DNA of 10,273 nt from an uncultured Pelolinea sp. Its GTDB lineage: Bacteria; Chloroflexota; Anaerolineae; Anaerolineales; Anaerolineaceae. The notes under the pieces were generated by a model. The model made no database searches and was not told the DNA's origin. It saw only the letters and a program-made list of their open reading frames with translations. The DNA lies in assembly GCA_937902055.1 (NCBI GenBank), contig CALGUJ010000251.1:1-10273 (forward strand), in the 5' to 3' direction. This document shows positions 1 to 7,685 of this stretch, one piece after another. Numbering within the stretch: position 1 is the first letter of the stretch; each line of letters opens with the position of its first letter. Position numbers and translations under genes: made by a program.

Positions 1-47
1 GACCACCGAGATCTACACTCTTTCCCTACACGACGCTCTTCCGATCT
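1..47 (+). other. Illumina P5/TruSeq adapter (contamination)
   Basis: The first 47 bases are identical to the last 47 bases of the 58-base Illumina TruSeq universal (P5) adapter, ending in the characteristic GCTCTTCCGATCT. They are a library artefact left on the contig end, not genome sequence. Genomic sequence starts at base 48. The reverse complement of the adapter happens to have no stop codon in the frame of the mrfB gene that runs into it, so automatic annotation would add about 15 false residues to that protein. Confidence 0.98.
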
Positions 48-704
48 CGGTATTTCTTCACCGCTGCGTTTGAATTCGATGATCTCTTTTTCAATGTCCG
101 AAAGCCGCCGCGAATCGAGGCGTACTTTCCAAATCCGTCTGGCAATGTGCAGTAGATCGATATGGTTGAACGCATTGAAACCCGGTGGAATGCGGTTGAG
201 GATGAAACGGCTGCGCAGCATGGGAATATCGAATGCTTTGCCGTTGTAACTGACGAAGGTATCGAAACCCTCAAGCAGGTTATCGAAATAACACAACAGG
301 TCAGACTCGTGTTCCGGTTTTTCCATGAATAATTGGATAATTCTCAGGCTTTCCTTTTCAAAAAATGACATCCCGATCATGAATACCATTGAACCGGCGC
401 CGGTGCTCAAGCTGGAGGTCTCGGTATCCAGGAAAAGTATTTTTTGGGGATCCAGATGGCTCTTTGAATCCGAAAATTGCTCCAGTGGATCAGAGGTCGG
501 TGGAAGGCACAGGTTGACCTTACCGTAGCCGGTTCCTGCCGGGTAATTTTTCTCAACAATATAAACCCCGCGATTAAGGTCATTCAACCACCGCCCCGGA
601 ACAACCAACTCCACCGGCGTGGCGGTTTCAACCGCCGGTTCGATGTCGGCGGCTTTTTCGATTTTCAGGCCAAGGGCTTTTAATTTTTCGAATAGATCGT
701 CCAT
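48..704 (-). CDS. mrfB: MrfB/YprB-type DEDD exonuclease, 3' end missing
   Basis: The reading frame starts at the ATG at 704-702 and stays open for 219 codons until the adapter at base 47. It encodes the N-terminal half of a ribonuclease H-like exonuclease of the YprB/MrfB family; full proteins are about 400 residues. FLDTET (residues 91-96) gives the first metal-binding Asp93 and Glu95. SYNGKAFDIPMLRSRF (152-167) gives the second-motif Asp159. HIDLLHIARRIW (181-192) and RRLSDIEKEI (199-208) are further family blocks. The last catalytic motif and the C-terminal region lie beyond the contig end. The start lies 7 bases after the mrfA stop, with no clear Shine-Dalgarno, so translational coupling is likely. 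In B. subtilis MrfB is the nuclease partner of the helicase MrfA in mitomycin C lesion repair. The family call is firm; the repair role is by homology. Confidence 0.88.
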
Positions 705-711
705 TTATCGT

Positions 712-3258
712 TCACACTGTATCCAATAACTTCAGGATGATCTGCAGCGCGGCATCTTTCCCTCCAACGCCGTTCTCACCTGCCGGGCCTACACAAGCCG
801 GGCAGCCATCTTTGCATGCGCAATTTTCGATCACTTCCCGGCAATTCCGCATCACCTCTTCCGCAGAATTATACAATTCCGCTGCCAGTCCGATACCGCC
901 GGGAAAACGGTCATAAATCACCAGCATGGGCAGCCCATCATTAAATTTCGATTGCGGATCGATGAAATCGCCGATATCGAACTGATCGCAAATCAGATAC
1001 AGGGGTGCGATCTGCGCGAACAGGTAACTGAATCCGCCCAGGCCGCTGCGAATCCTCACGTTTTGTTCCGCCAGCTTATGGCAATTGGGGCATAGCGTGA
1101 TTAAATTATCTGCCCGGTTGGCTTCCTCGTTATTCAGAAAATTCCGGAAAGGAATCTTGTGGTGGACGTGCAGCAACGCGGTGTTGCTGTTGCTCCCGCA
1201 AATCTGGCAGCGATATTGATCCCTTTCCAGAATTCGCTGCCTGATTTTGGGCCATTCGCGGCCATACTGGTTCGGGTCATTGGTCCAATTGGCATCCGAA
1301 CGCAGCGCGTTGACGGTATCAACGCTCAATTTCAGGCACAAACCAACCGTGCGTAGTTCATTTTTGGGCAGCTCCAGTTCGCACTGATTCAGAATCTCGT
1401 GCGTTTGCCAGTCGATTTTTTTGTAACCGATCACTTCCTCGGTTACGGTTATTTCAGCCAGCAATTTTCCGTAGGATGCCCGAAAATCTTCACGCATGGA
1501 TTCGATGATCTCCACCTGTGTATTCACGCGCGGCTCGGTGAAATATTCACCCCGAAACGCTTCCAGTTCCACCAGGGATTTCTCGTAATTCAGCGACCGT
1601 ACCAGGTAGCTTTCGCCATTGTGAAAATAAACCGCCTGGGGATGGACGATCTTGGGCGCGCTGGCATAATCGACTTCGCCGATCAAAGCGGAAGGCCCAT
1701 CTGTTCCAAGCAACCTCAATTGAAAAGCCTGGCCGCCGATATTTCTCAGAGAAATTAAGTTGGCGGGATACTCATCGGACATCCACATATAGTGATGTTC
1801 ACGTTCAACCGCTTGAGACAGGCTTTTCAGAATATCCAGGTACATCTTCACCTGCAGCCAATCAAGCTTTCCGAACGCTTCGCCGAACTCAAAAGGCAGT
1901 TCAAAGAGCGCGCAGCGTAAATGGTTAAGCAACAGTAGGGGATTATCCGGATCTAGCAGCGCTTTTTCAGGGTTTTTGCCTTGTACAAAATCGGGGTGGC
2001 GGATGATGTATTGATCCACTGGCGCGGAGGAAGCGATCAGCATCGACATGGAAGGGCGCTGGCGGCGCCCGGCCCGTCCGGATTGCTGCAGGAAACTGGC
2101 AATATTACCCGGATATCCCATGAGGATGACCGCATCCACGCCGCCCATGTCGATGCCTAATTCCATGGCATTGGTGGAAATCACCGCGTTGACCGCGCCG
2201 TTGCGCAATCCGGATTCAATCGCGCGGCGTTCTGCCGGCAGGAATCCGCTGCGATATCCCTGGACCGCCGGTGTGTCTTCGGAAGTAAAATTATCGCGCA
2301 GCCTCCGCAAAGCGATTTCGACTGCGCGTCGGGAACGCGCAAAAACGAGTGATTGAATCCCGCGGGTAAGCGCTTCTCGTTCAATTTCAAGGCTTTGGTC
2401 GATCAATCCGCGCCTCAATCCCAGGTCTTCGTTTACGACCGGAGGATTGAGAAAGAAATACGTTCTATGGGGTTGATACGATCCATCCTGTGAAATCACA
2501 TTGAAAGGTTCTTCAATCAACTTTTCCGCGAACTCGCCCGCATTTTGGATGGTCGCCGACGAAAGGATAAATTGCGGCGAAGCGCCGTAAAATTTCAGGA
2601 CTCTTTTTAATCGGCGGATGACATTGGCCACGTGCGAACCAAACACACCGCGATAGATGTGGACCTCATCCAGGACAACAAAGCGCAATTTTGCCAGGAA
2701 TTGCGACCAGGCAGTGTGGTGCGGCAAAATACCCAGATGGATCATATCGGGGTTGGTTAGGACGATGTTGGAAGATTTGCGTATAGCTATTCGATTGGCG
2801 CTGCTGGTGTCTCCATCGTAGATGCCCGCTTTGATGGGTGAATTATCCGATTTCATCTCGCCGCGTATATATTGGCTGAAATCCTCGATTTTTTTGTATT
2901 GATCTTCGGTCAACGCTTTGGTCGGAAAGATCAGCAGGGCAGTGCTGGCGGGTTGGGTGAGGATCGTAGTAAAGATCGGCAGCGAATAACACAGAGTTTT
3001 CCCGCTGGATGTCCCGGTGGACACCACCACATTCTTGCCCGCATCCGCCATTTGAAACCCCAGTGCTTGATGGCGGTACAACCTTTTCAAACCGCCCGCA
3101 CGCAGATACTCCGCCAGGATGGGCGGCAAATTTTCTGGAAATTCAACCAGGTCCGGTTCCTTTTCGGGCTTTTCCCAATAACTGGTGACCAACTCTTTAT
3201 ATGGTCCATCCCGAAATAAACCGATCAGGTTCCGGATGGCGCGGGGATCATCGTTCAT
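712..3258 (-). CDS. mrfA: MrfA-like DEAD/DEAH-box helicase with inserted HNH domain
   Basis: This 848-residue superfamily 2 helicase carries Walker A TGTSSGKT (81-88), the DEVH box (197-200), SAT (234-236), motif IV LVFARSRR (304-311), motif V STNAMELGID (361-370) and motif VI QQSGRAGRR (391-399). The C-terminus has the DUF1998/MrfA-type blocks YDRFPGGIGLA (782-792) and a cysteine cluster NCACKDGCPAC (812-822), probably a metal site. Between these halves, at about 670-735, lies a complete HNH (beta-beta-alpha-metal) domain: CQIC (684-687), HVHH (697-700), DNLITLCPNCH (717-727). B. subtilis MrfA is about 100 residues shorter and lacks it. MrfA is a 3'-5' helicase working with MrfB in excision of mitomycin C adducts, and mrfB follows directly here. 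The start at 3258 has no strong Shine-Dalgarno but suits the family's N-terminus. The helicase and DUF1998 calls are firm; HNH nuclease activity is inferred. Confidence 0.93.
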   Translation of the reverse strand: MNDDPRAIRNLIGLFRDGPYKELVTSYWEKPEKEPDLVEFPENLPPILAEYLRAGGLKRLYRHQALGFQMADAGKNVVVSTGTSSGKTLCYSLPIFTTILTQPASTALLIFPTKALTEDQYKKIEDFSQYIRGEMKSDNSPIKAGIYDGDTSSANRIAIRKSSNIVLTNPDMIHLGILPHHTAWSQFLAKLRFVVLDEVHIYRGVFGSHVANVIRRLKRVLKFYGASPQFILSSATIQNAGEFAEKLIEEPFNVISQDGSYQPHRTYFFLNPPVVNEDLGLRRGLIDQSLEIEREALTRGIQSLVFARSRRAVEIALRRLRDNFTSEDTPAVQGYRSGFLPAERRAIESGLRNGAVNAVISTNAMELGIDMGGVDAVILMGYPGNIASFLQQSGRAGRRQRPSMSMLIASSAPVDQYIIRHPDFVQGKNPEKALLDPDNPLLLLNHLRCALFELPFEFGEAFGKLDWLQVKMYLDILKSLSQAVEREHHYMWMSDEYPANLISLRNIGGQAFQLRLLGTDGPSALIGEVDYASAPKIVHPQAVYFHNGESYLVRSLNYEKSLVELEAFRGEYFTEPRVNTQVEIIESMREDFRASYGKLLAEITVTEEVIGYKKIDWQTHEILNQCELELPKNELRTVGLCLKLSVDTVNALRSDANWTNDPNQYGREWPKIRQRILERDQYRCQICGSNSNTALLHVHHKIPFRNFLNNEEANRADNLITLCPNCHKLAEQNVRIRSGLGGFSYLFAQIAPLYLICDQFDIGDFIDPQSKFNDGLPMLVIYDRFPGGIGLAAELYNSAEEVMRNCREVIENCACKDGCPACVGPAGENGVGGKDAALQIILKLLDTV

Positions 3259-3374
3259 ATTTTCTATGATAAATGATAATCGAAAAATACTGGTATTCGC
3301 GGATTTATTCTATATAATTAGCGAAATCGTTAAGTTTTAATACCCAAATCACCTTACCTGATCAGGAGGAATTT
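3259..3374. promoter_or_regulatory. Divergent intergenic region between mrfA and the MFS gene
   Basis: These 116 bases separate two divergent starts and must hold promoters for both. For the plus-strand transporter, TATAAT at 3313-3318 is a perfect -10 hexamer, but no convincing -35 is present 16-18 bases upstream. Towards mrfA there is a tandem 7-base repeat ATGATAA ATGATAA (3266-3279) only a few bases before the mrfA start, which could be an operator or chance AT-rich sequence. A 10-base palindrome CCTGATCAGG (3357-3366) overlaps the transporter's ribosome binding site. Confidence 0.4.
3364..3369 (+). promoter_or_regulatory. Strong Shine-Dalgarno of the MFS gene
   Basis: AGGAGG sits 5 bases before the ATG at 3375. 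It is the only full-consensus ribosome binding site in the window and fixes the transporter start. It is partly covered by the palindrome at 3357-3366. Confidence 0.85.
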
Positions 3375-4679
3375 ATGAAGCAAGCCAACAAATATCGCTG
3401 GGTGATCTTATCCATTTTCTTTTTCTTCATGTTGCTGCATCAAACGGATAAATTGCTGATCAATCCATTGGCAACCCAAATCTATAAAGAATGGAACCTG
3501 AGCGATACGCAATGGGGCGCCATTTCCACCGCCGCCCTGATCGTGGGATCCGTGTGCTATCCGCTCTGGGGCTACTTGTATGACCGGTTTTCCAGAGGAA
3601 AGCTGCTCTCGCTGGCAGCCTTCATTTGGGGTTCCACTACCTGGTTGAGCGCAATTGTCCCCAGTTACCGAGCTTTTCTGGCTACCCGCGCCTCAACCGG
3701 TATCGACGATTCCAGCTATCCCGGTTTATACAGCCTGATCGCGGATTATTTCCCGCCGAAAACGCGCGGCAGGATCTACGGGTTTTTACAGCTCACTCAG
3801 CCGTTAGGATATCTGATCGGTCTGGTGCTGGCTACCACCATTGCCGTGTCGCTCGGATGGAGGAATATATTTTTCATCACGGGCGGTTTGGGGATTTTGC
3901 TGGCTGTTGTGATGTTTTTCGGCGTGAAAGATGTTCCGCGCGGAACCAGCGAGCCGGAATTCGAAAATGTCGAGCAAATTTCAAATTTCCGCTTTGAATG
4001 GTCAAAGGTAAAGGACGTTTTCAAGAAAAAAAGCCTGGTGTTATTGTTCCTGCAAGGCTTTTTTGGTGTTTTTCCCTGGAATACCATCATCGCTTTCATT
4101 TTCATTTACCTCTCGGAGGAACGGGGTTATCTTGAATCGGAAGTTCTAATGACAATGGGGCCGGCAGTGATAATTCTGGCAATGGGGTATCCGATCGGCG
4201 GAGCGTTGGGTGATCATTTCTTCAAGAAGAGCAAGAAAGGGCGGGTCATGGTTGCGTTGGTTGGCGTGCTGACCGGTGCTTTGCTTCTCTTCATTACCAT
4301 GAACATTCCCACCAGCGCCCGCTTATGGTTCGGACTCGGGCTTGGGGTAACGGCATTGTTCATCCCAATGTCCTCGCCCAACGTGACTTCCACTGTGAAT
4401 GATATTGTGCTGCCCGAGATTCGCAGCACCGCCATAGCCATCCAGTATTTCATCGAGTCCAGCGGCGCAGCGCTTTCGCCGCTCATCACCGGTATCCTGG
4501 CTGATTCGCTGCGCAACAGCCAAAATCCCAGCCCCCGCGGCTCGGCTATCCTGATCATCTGCATCAGCGCCTGGATTCTGTGCGGGATCTTTTACTTAAT
4601 GATGTCCCGAACCATCACTGGTGATATCGACGATTTGCATGCTGAACTTGGCAAACGCGCCGGCCTATCAAGGGGTTGA
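3375..4679 (+). CDS. Major facilitator superfamily transporter (Spinster-like)
   Basis: The 434-residue protein is highly hydrophobic and about the right length for a 12-helix MFS permease in the cytoplasmic membrane. Helix 1 covers about residues 8-24. The loop between helices 2 and 3 carries the MFS motif A, GYLYDRFSRGK (66-76), and the degenerate copy GGALGDHFFKKSKKGR (275-290) marks the matching place in the second half. A charged central loop (about 185-220) separates the two six-helix bundles. The stretch SSYPGLYSLIADYFPP (113-128) followed by RGRIYGF (131-137) resembles Spinster-like and sugar-phosphate/organic-anion MFS members. The substrate cannot be read from sequence. The gene stands alone on the plus strand, divergent from mrfA and closed by its own terminator. 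A drug or lipid exporter or a solute importer are both possible. Nothing shows a functional link to the repair genes. Confidence 0.9.
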   Translation: MKQANKYRWVILSIFFFFMLLHQTDKLLINPLATQIYKEWNLSDTQWGAISTAALIVGSVCYPLWGYLYDRFSRGKLLSLAAFIWGSTTWLSAIVPSYRAFLATRASTGIDDSSYPGLYSLIADYFPPKTRGRIYGFLQLTQPLGYLIGLVLATTIAVSLGWRNIFFITGGLGILLAVVMFFGVKDVPRGTSEPEFENVEQISNFRFEWSKVKDVFKKKSLVLLFLQGFFGVFPWNTIIAFIFIYLSEERGYLESEVLMTMGPAVIILAMGYPIGGALGDHFFKKSKKGRVMVALVGVLTGALLLFITMNIPTSARLWFGLGLGVTALFIPMSSPNVTSTVNDIVLPEIRSTAIAIQYFIESSGAALSPLITGILADSLRNSQNPSPRGSAILIICISAWILCGIFYLMMSRTITGDIDDLHAELGKRAGLSRG

Positions 4680-4731
4680 GAAAATTTCGTAGATAATTTG
4701 ATCATTTCCATTGATACATAAGAGAAAATAT

Positions 4732-4769
4732 AAGAACCGTTTGCTGTCAGTAAAGGGCAAACGGTTCTT
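4732..4769. terminator. Intrinsic terminator, probably bidirectional
   Basis: A perfect 13-bp inverted repeat (AAGAACCGTTTGC at 4732-4744 pairing with 4757-4769) encloses a 12-base loop and runs into TTTT on the plus strand. It lies 52 bases after the transporter stop and 24 bases beyond the stop of the convergent lipoprotein gene. The minus-strand side reads ATATTTTC after the stem, a weaker U tract, so it probably serves both genes but favours the plus strand. Confidence 0.88.
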
Positions 4770-4793
4770 TTGAATACCAATTATGCTGTCGTT

Positions 4794-7223
4794 CTATCGT
4801 ACCAGTGAATTGTAGTAATGCGAAAGCACCACACCGGCCGGTTTTCCGTACGTGGACCAGGAATGATCTTCAATCATTACGCTGGGCATGTAACCTTGCG
4901 AAACCAATCCGTAAATCCAGTTCCTCTGGACGGCCTCGCCGATGATGGCCTGGTAAACCAAAGCTTGTTCCTCCAGATCCGTCCCAGCCAACGGGTTGGA
5001 TTCGGAACGAAGGAATTTTTCACAAGAGCTGCTGGAGCTAAGGCAATTGGAAGCGCTGCCGTCGAGGGAAGCGTATTTCAACGCCAGAATCAACGGTTTC
5101 TGATGGGCTGCGTATAGTTTATACACATCATTGTCCAGGATTGCCGAGAAGCGTTCCCTGAGTTCGCCTAAGTTCGGGCTTTCGGAAGTGGTCAATGCTG
5201 TATTCATCTCTACGTAGATGGCATCCACTTCCTTTAGAAATTCATACGAAGTGTCCATATTTGAAGAGTAGGGAAGTGCAAAGAAAAGTTGACCGGTGAA
5301 ACGAGTGCGTATTTTTACAATTAACGCGCTCCACAAATCTTCAGCGTCAAACGGGCTGTTGGATGCGTTGCCGTTTGCCAGTTTTCCTTCCGGAAAAGCG
5401 GGTGAAACAGCGCTGCCGCCAATCACCAGGGTCTGGATACCGTTCAATTCCGCGTAATCGGCGTAATGCAGGATCAACCGCTCGTAATGCTGGAACCAGT
5501 CAATCCACCAGTTATAACTGCGCTCAACTTTATACCAATAATCATCCGTACCGGTAATGAAGCGCGGCTGCGGATACAGCCCAAGTGATAAATTAGTTTC
5601 CTTGGTGAAAGCCAGGATTTTGTCCAAATCAGGCTGCAGCAGATCGCTGCCGGGGCGCGGGTTGATGCCGGCGTTGGATGCGGTTGGGAAAGTCCAGGTT
5701 GGCGTGATCATCAGCATGTTGGCGCCGTTCACTGCCGCATTCACGATTCCCCAGTCGAAATACGCCATATCTTTCTTGTTAAACTTTGCAGATAATTCAA
5801 TGGCTTTTATATAGATGTTGTTGGTCGGGATGTTGACCGGTTTGAAGGTATATGCAGTTTGAGCTAAACCGGCCCACTTTTCAAGTGAATAATTGACCGT
5901 TTGCCCGGCGGCATTCTCCAGGTTGAGAATGTATCCCGGCGCGGAGGGGCCTGTTGTCAGGGCATCGTCTGCCAACCCGCATTGCGCATTTCGGCAAAAG
6001 CGGAATTGGGCGCCGTTTAGATATTCCTGCGGGTTGTAAAGCGTGAAAACCCACTGATTACCCGCAACTTGCTGCATGGGGATCGGCTCCATCCATACAA
6101 ACGGATTGAATTGTATGGAAATCACGTCGTTGGCAGGGGTGTTTTCCGGTACGGTTACGTTGAAGGTGACCGCGTTGCTGCCGCTGGAAAACCAGGTCTC
6201 GATGGTATTCTTGACCTTGAGGTCGTGTCCCGGTACCAGCAATTGACGGATGCGGTAACTTCCATCAAGAGCGCGTTCGGCGTTCAGGAATCCGTCGCCC
6301 AGCGAATATTTATATTGCAGGTCGAAACCTTCAGGAATTTCCAAGGTAAGGGAATATGTTCCATTGCTCTGCGGCGACATGGCCGGTGCCTGTGAGGCCA
6401 GCACGCTGACGCCGCCGGAGTTTTCGTTGAGGGTGTTGCCCTGCGAATACAGATTGCTGATGAAACGCAGTGTACCGTTGGTGGTTTGGCCGGCAGGTGG
6501 CGTCGCCACGAACGTAACTTTGACCGTCTTTGCCGGTTCGATGCCAAACGAGGCCGGTGTTACCGAATTTTCGGCGATCACCGCGCCCTGCTGGAAAACC
6601 TTATATTTTCCGTCCGGCTGATATGCCACCAGGTTGAATTCACCCAACGGTACATTTTTCAGTTCAAAGTAACCGTCTGATGAGGAGAACGTTCGCAGCC
6701 CGTTGAGGCAGATCATGATCTCGCCCAAAGGAGCTTCGGTTTTTTGGTCGTATACGTATCCGCTGATTTCGCCCGTTTTCCCTGTGTAAGCTTTTTCTTC
6801 CCATCCGGCTATCAGGTCTTTTATCACCGCCGGTTTTTTAATCGCAGCCATGCGATATTGAACGACGTTGCCAAAGGTATCCCTCTCGATGAGATTCGCG
6901 TCTGTTCCCTGTCGCACATAGCGGTATTTTTGCAGTGAGCCGATCGCCAGCGGGATGCGCACGTAATATGAAAGGGAGTCTTTGGCTTCCATCGTGTAGC
7001 GTGTGGGGTTCAAAGCGATCCCGGTTACCTCATCGAGAATCTCCAGATAAAGGTTTTCATTCTCATTGACCGGTTCATTCAATGTTAATTCGAAAACGGT
7101 TTCCGCCAGCGTCGTTTTCTGTTGCGTTTCACCGCTGGCAGAAAAAACATCGCATGAACCCAGTGCAGCCAGCAAAAACAGACCGCATATGAGGATCGCC
7201 AGGGTTTTTTGGATTTTTTGCAT
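4794..7223 (-). CDS. Multidomain lipoprotein with degenerate GH113-like TIM barrel
   Basis: This 809-residue protein has a lipoprotein signal: hydrophobic residues 8-22, then the lipobox LGSC with Cys24 as the lipidation site. Visible domains are a beta-sandwich module (about 41-141), a carboxypeptidase-regulatory-like beta domain (about 150-230, with GEISGYVYD and DGYFELKNVPLGEFNL), and two more beta-sandwich modules (about 232-344 and 351-450). All three modules end in Trp (141, 344, 450). The C-terminal TIM barrel (about 470-805) resembles GH113 mannanase-like enzymes: ANMLMITPTW (501-510), the WW...HYERLILHYADYAE helix (572-592), DLEEQALVYQAII (749-761). Where such enzymes carry catalytic glutamates this protein reads IGGSA (601-605) and LALKYAS (713-719), so it may bind rather than cleave glycans. 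Cysteine pairs 410/415 and 727/734 fit an extracytoplasmic protein. It starts 15 bases after the nusB stop without a clear Shine-Dalgarno. I recognise no named gene. Confidence 0.82.
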   Translation of the reverse strand: MQKIQKTLAILICGLFLLAALGSCDVFSASGETQQKTTLAETVFELTLNEPVNENENLYLEILDEVTGIALNPTRYTMEAKDSLSYYVRIPLAIGSLQKYRYVRQGTDANLIERDTFGNVVQYRMAAIKKPAVIKDLIAGWEEKAYTGKTGEISGYVYDQKTEAPLGEIMICLNGLRTFSSSDGYFELKNVPLGEFNLVAYQPDGKYKVFQQGAVIAENSVTPASFGIEPAKTVKVTFVATPPAGQTTNGTLRFISNLYSQGNTLNENSGGVSVLASQAPAMSPQSNGTYSLTLEIPEGFDLQYKYSLGDGFLNAERALDGSYRIRQLLVPGHDLKVKNTIETWFSSGSNAVTFNVTVPENTPANDVISIQFNPFVWMEPIPMQQVAGNQWVFTLYNPQEYLNGAQFRFCRNAQCGLADDALTTGPSAPGYILNLENAAGQTVNYSLEKWAGLAQTAYTFKPVNIPTNNIYIKAIELSAKFNKKDMAYFDWGIVNAAVNGANMLMITPTWTFPTASNAGINPRPGSDLLQPDLDKILAFTKETNLSLGLYPQPRFITGTDDYWYKVERSYNWWIDWFQHYERLILHYADYAELNGIQTLVIGGSAVSPAFPEGKLANGNASNSPFDAEDLWSALIVKIRTRFTGQLFFALPYSSNMDTSYEFLKEVDAIYVEMNTALTTSESPNLGELRERFSAILDNDVYKLYAAHQKPLILALKYASLDGSASNCLSSSSSCEKFLRSESNPLAGTDLEEQALVYQAIIGEAVQRNWIYGLVSQGYMPSVMIEDHSWSTYGKPAGVVLSHYYNSLVR

Positions 7224-7238
7224 AGGATTGTTGCCCGC

Positions 7239-7676
7239 TTATTTTGAAAGGGTCTCGATTTCCGCCCGATATTCGTCGTACTTGGCTACCAGGCTCCCCA
7301 AAACGCCGTTAATGAAGCGCGGCGTGCTATCCGAGCCGTAAACTTTCGCCAGTTCCACCGCCTCGTTGATCGCCACTTTCACCGGGGTGATCTTCCCCAC
7401 GGCAAATTCCCAAAGGGCGATGCGGATAATGTTTCGGTCGATCGAAGCGACCTGATCCAACGGCCATTCCGGCGCGTAACTGGCGATGATGTGGTCCAGT
7501 TGATCGATGATCGGAAAAACACCCAGGACGATTTCTTGCGAAAATTGGCGCGTTTTTTCTTCAAGATCTTCTTCCTGAAAACGGTTGTTCAAAATGATCC
7601 CAACCGGGTGGTGGGATAGGTCGTACTCATAAAGAGCTTGCAGTGCTACCGCCCGTGCCTGGGTGCGAGATTTCAT
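7239..7676 (-). CDS. nusB: Transcription antitermination factor NusB
   Basis: The 145-residue protein matches NusB over its whole length (usual size 130-160). The N-terminal RTQARAVALQALYEYDLS (4-21) is the RNA-binding arginine-rich helix typical of the family. The C-terminal part carries the signature PVKVAINEAVELAKVYGS (98-115) followed by TPRFINGVLGSLVAKY (117-132). NusB with NusE (ribosomal protein S10) binds boxA RNA and supports antitermination of rRNA operons; it is cytoplasmic. It follows an Asp23/Gls24 gene by 9 bases, the arrangement also seen as yqhY-nusB in Bacillus, so the two are cotranscribed. The ATG at 7676 has an AT-rich upstream sequence with no Shine-Dalgarno, so its translation may rely on coupling. 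The identification is firm. Confidence 0.97.
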   Translation of the reverse strand: MKSRTQARAVALQALYEYDLSHHPVGIILNNRFQEEDLEEKTRQFSQEIVLGVFPIIDQLDHIIASYAPEWPLDQVASIDRNIIRIALWEFAVGKITPVKVAINEAVELAKVYGSDSTPRFINGVLGSLVAKYDEYRAEIETLSK

Positions 7677-7685
7677 AAATAAAAA

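Noticed and set aside
26..274. An 82-residue minus-strand ORF at the left edge
   Set aside because: It is in a different frame from the recognisable exonuclease and its end lies in adapter sequence; it has no family features.
1399..1758. A 119-residue plus-strand ORF opposite the helicase gene
   Set aside because: It lies wholly antisense to a gene with strong family motifs, and its composition is that of a shadow frame.
712..4679. A defence island: DUF1998 helicase plus HNH nuclease plus exonuclease plus transporter
   Set aside because: DUF1998 proteins do occur in DISARM-type systems, but the helicase motifs, length and YprB partner fit the MrfAB repair pair better. There is no methyltransferase, phage gene or other defence gene nearby, and the transporter is on the opposite strand.
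4732..4769. A repeat element or attachment site
   Set aside because: The inverted repeat is single-copy in the window, lies between convergent gene ends and is followed by a T run, so a terminator explains it fully.
5036..5043. Serine-rich run (SSSSS between two cysteines) in the lipoprotein as a frameshift or low-complexity error
   Set aside because: The frame continues with well-matched family sequence on both sides and the flanking cysteines suggest a disulfide loop.
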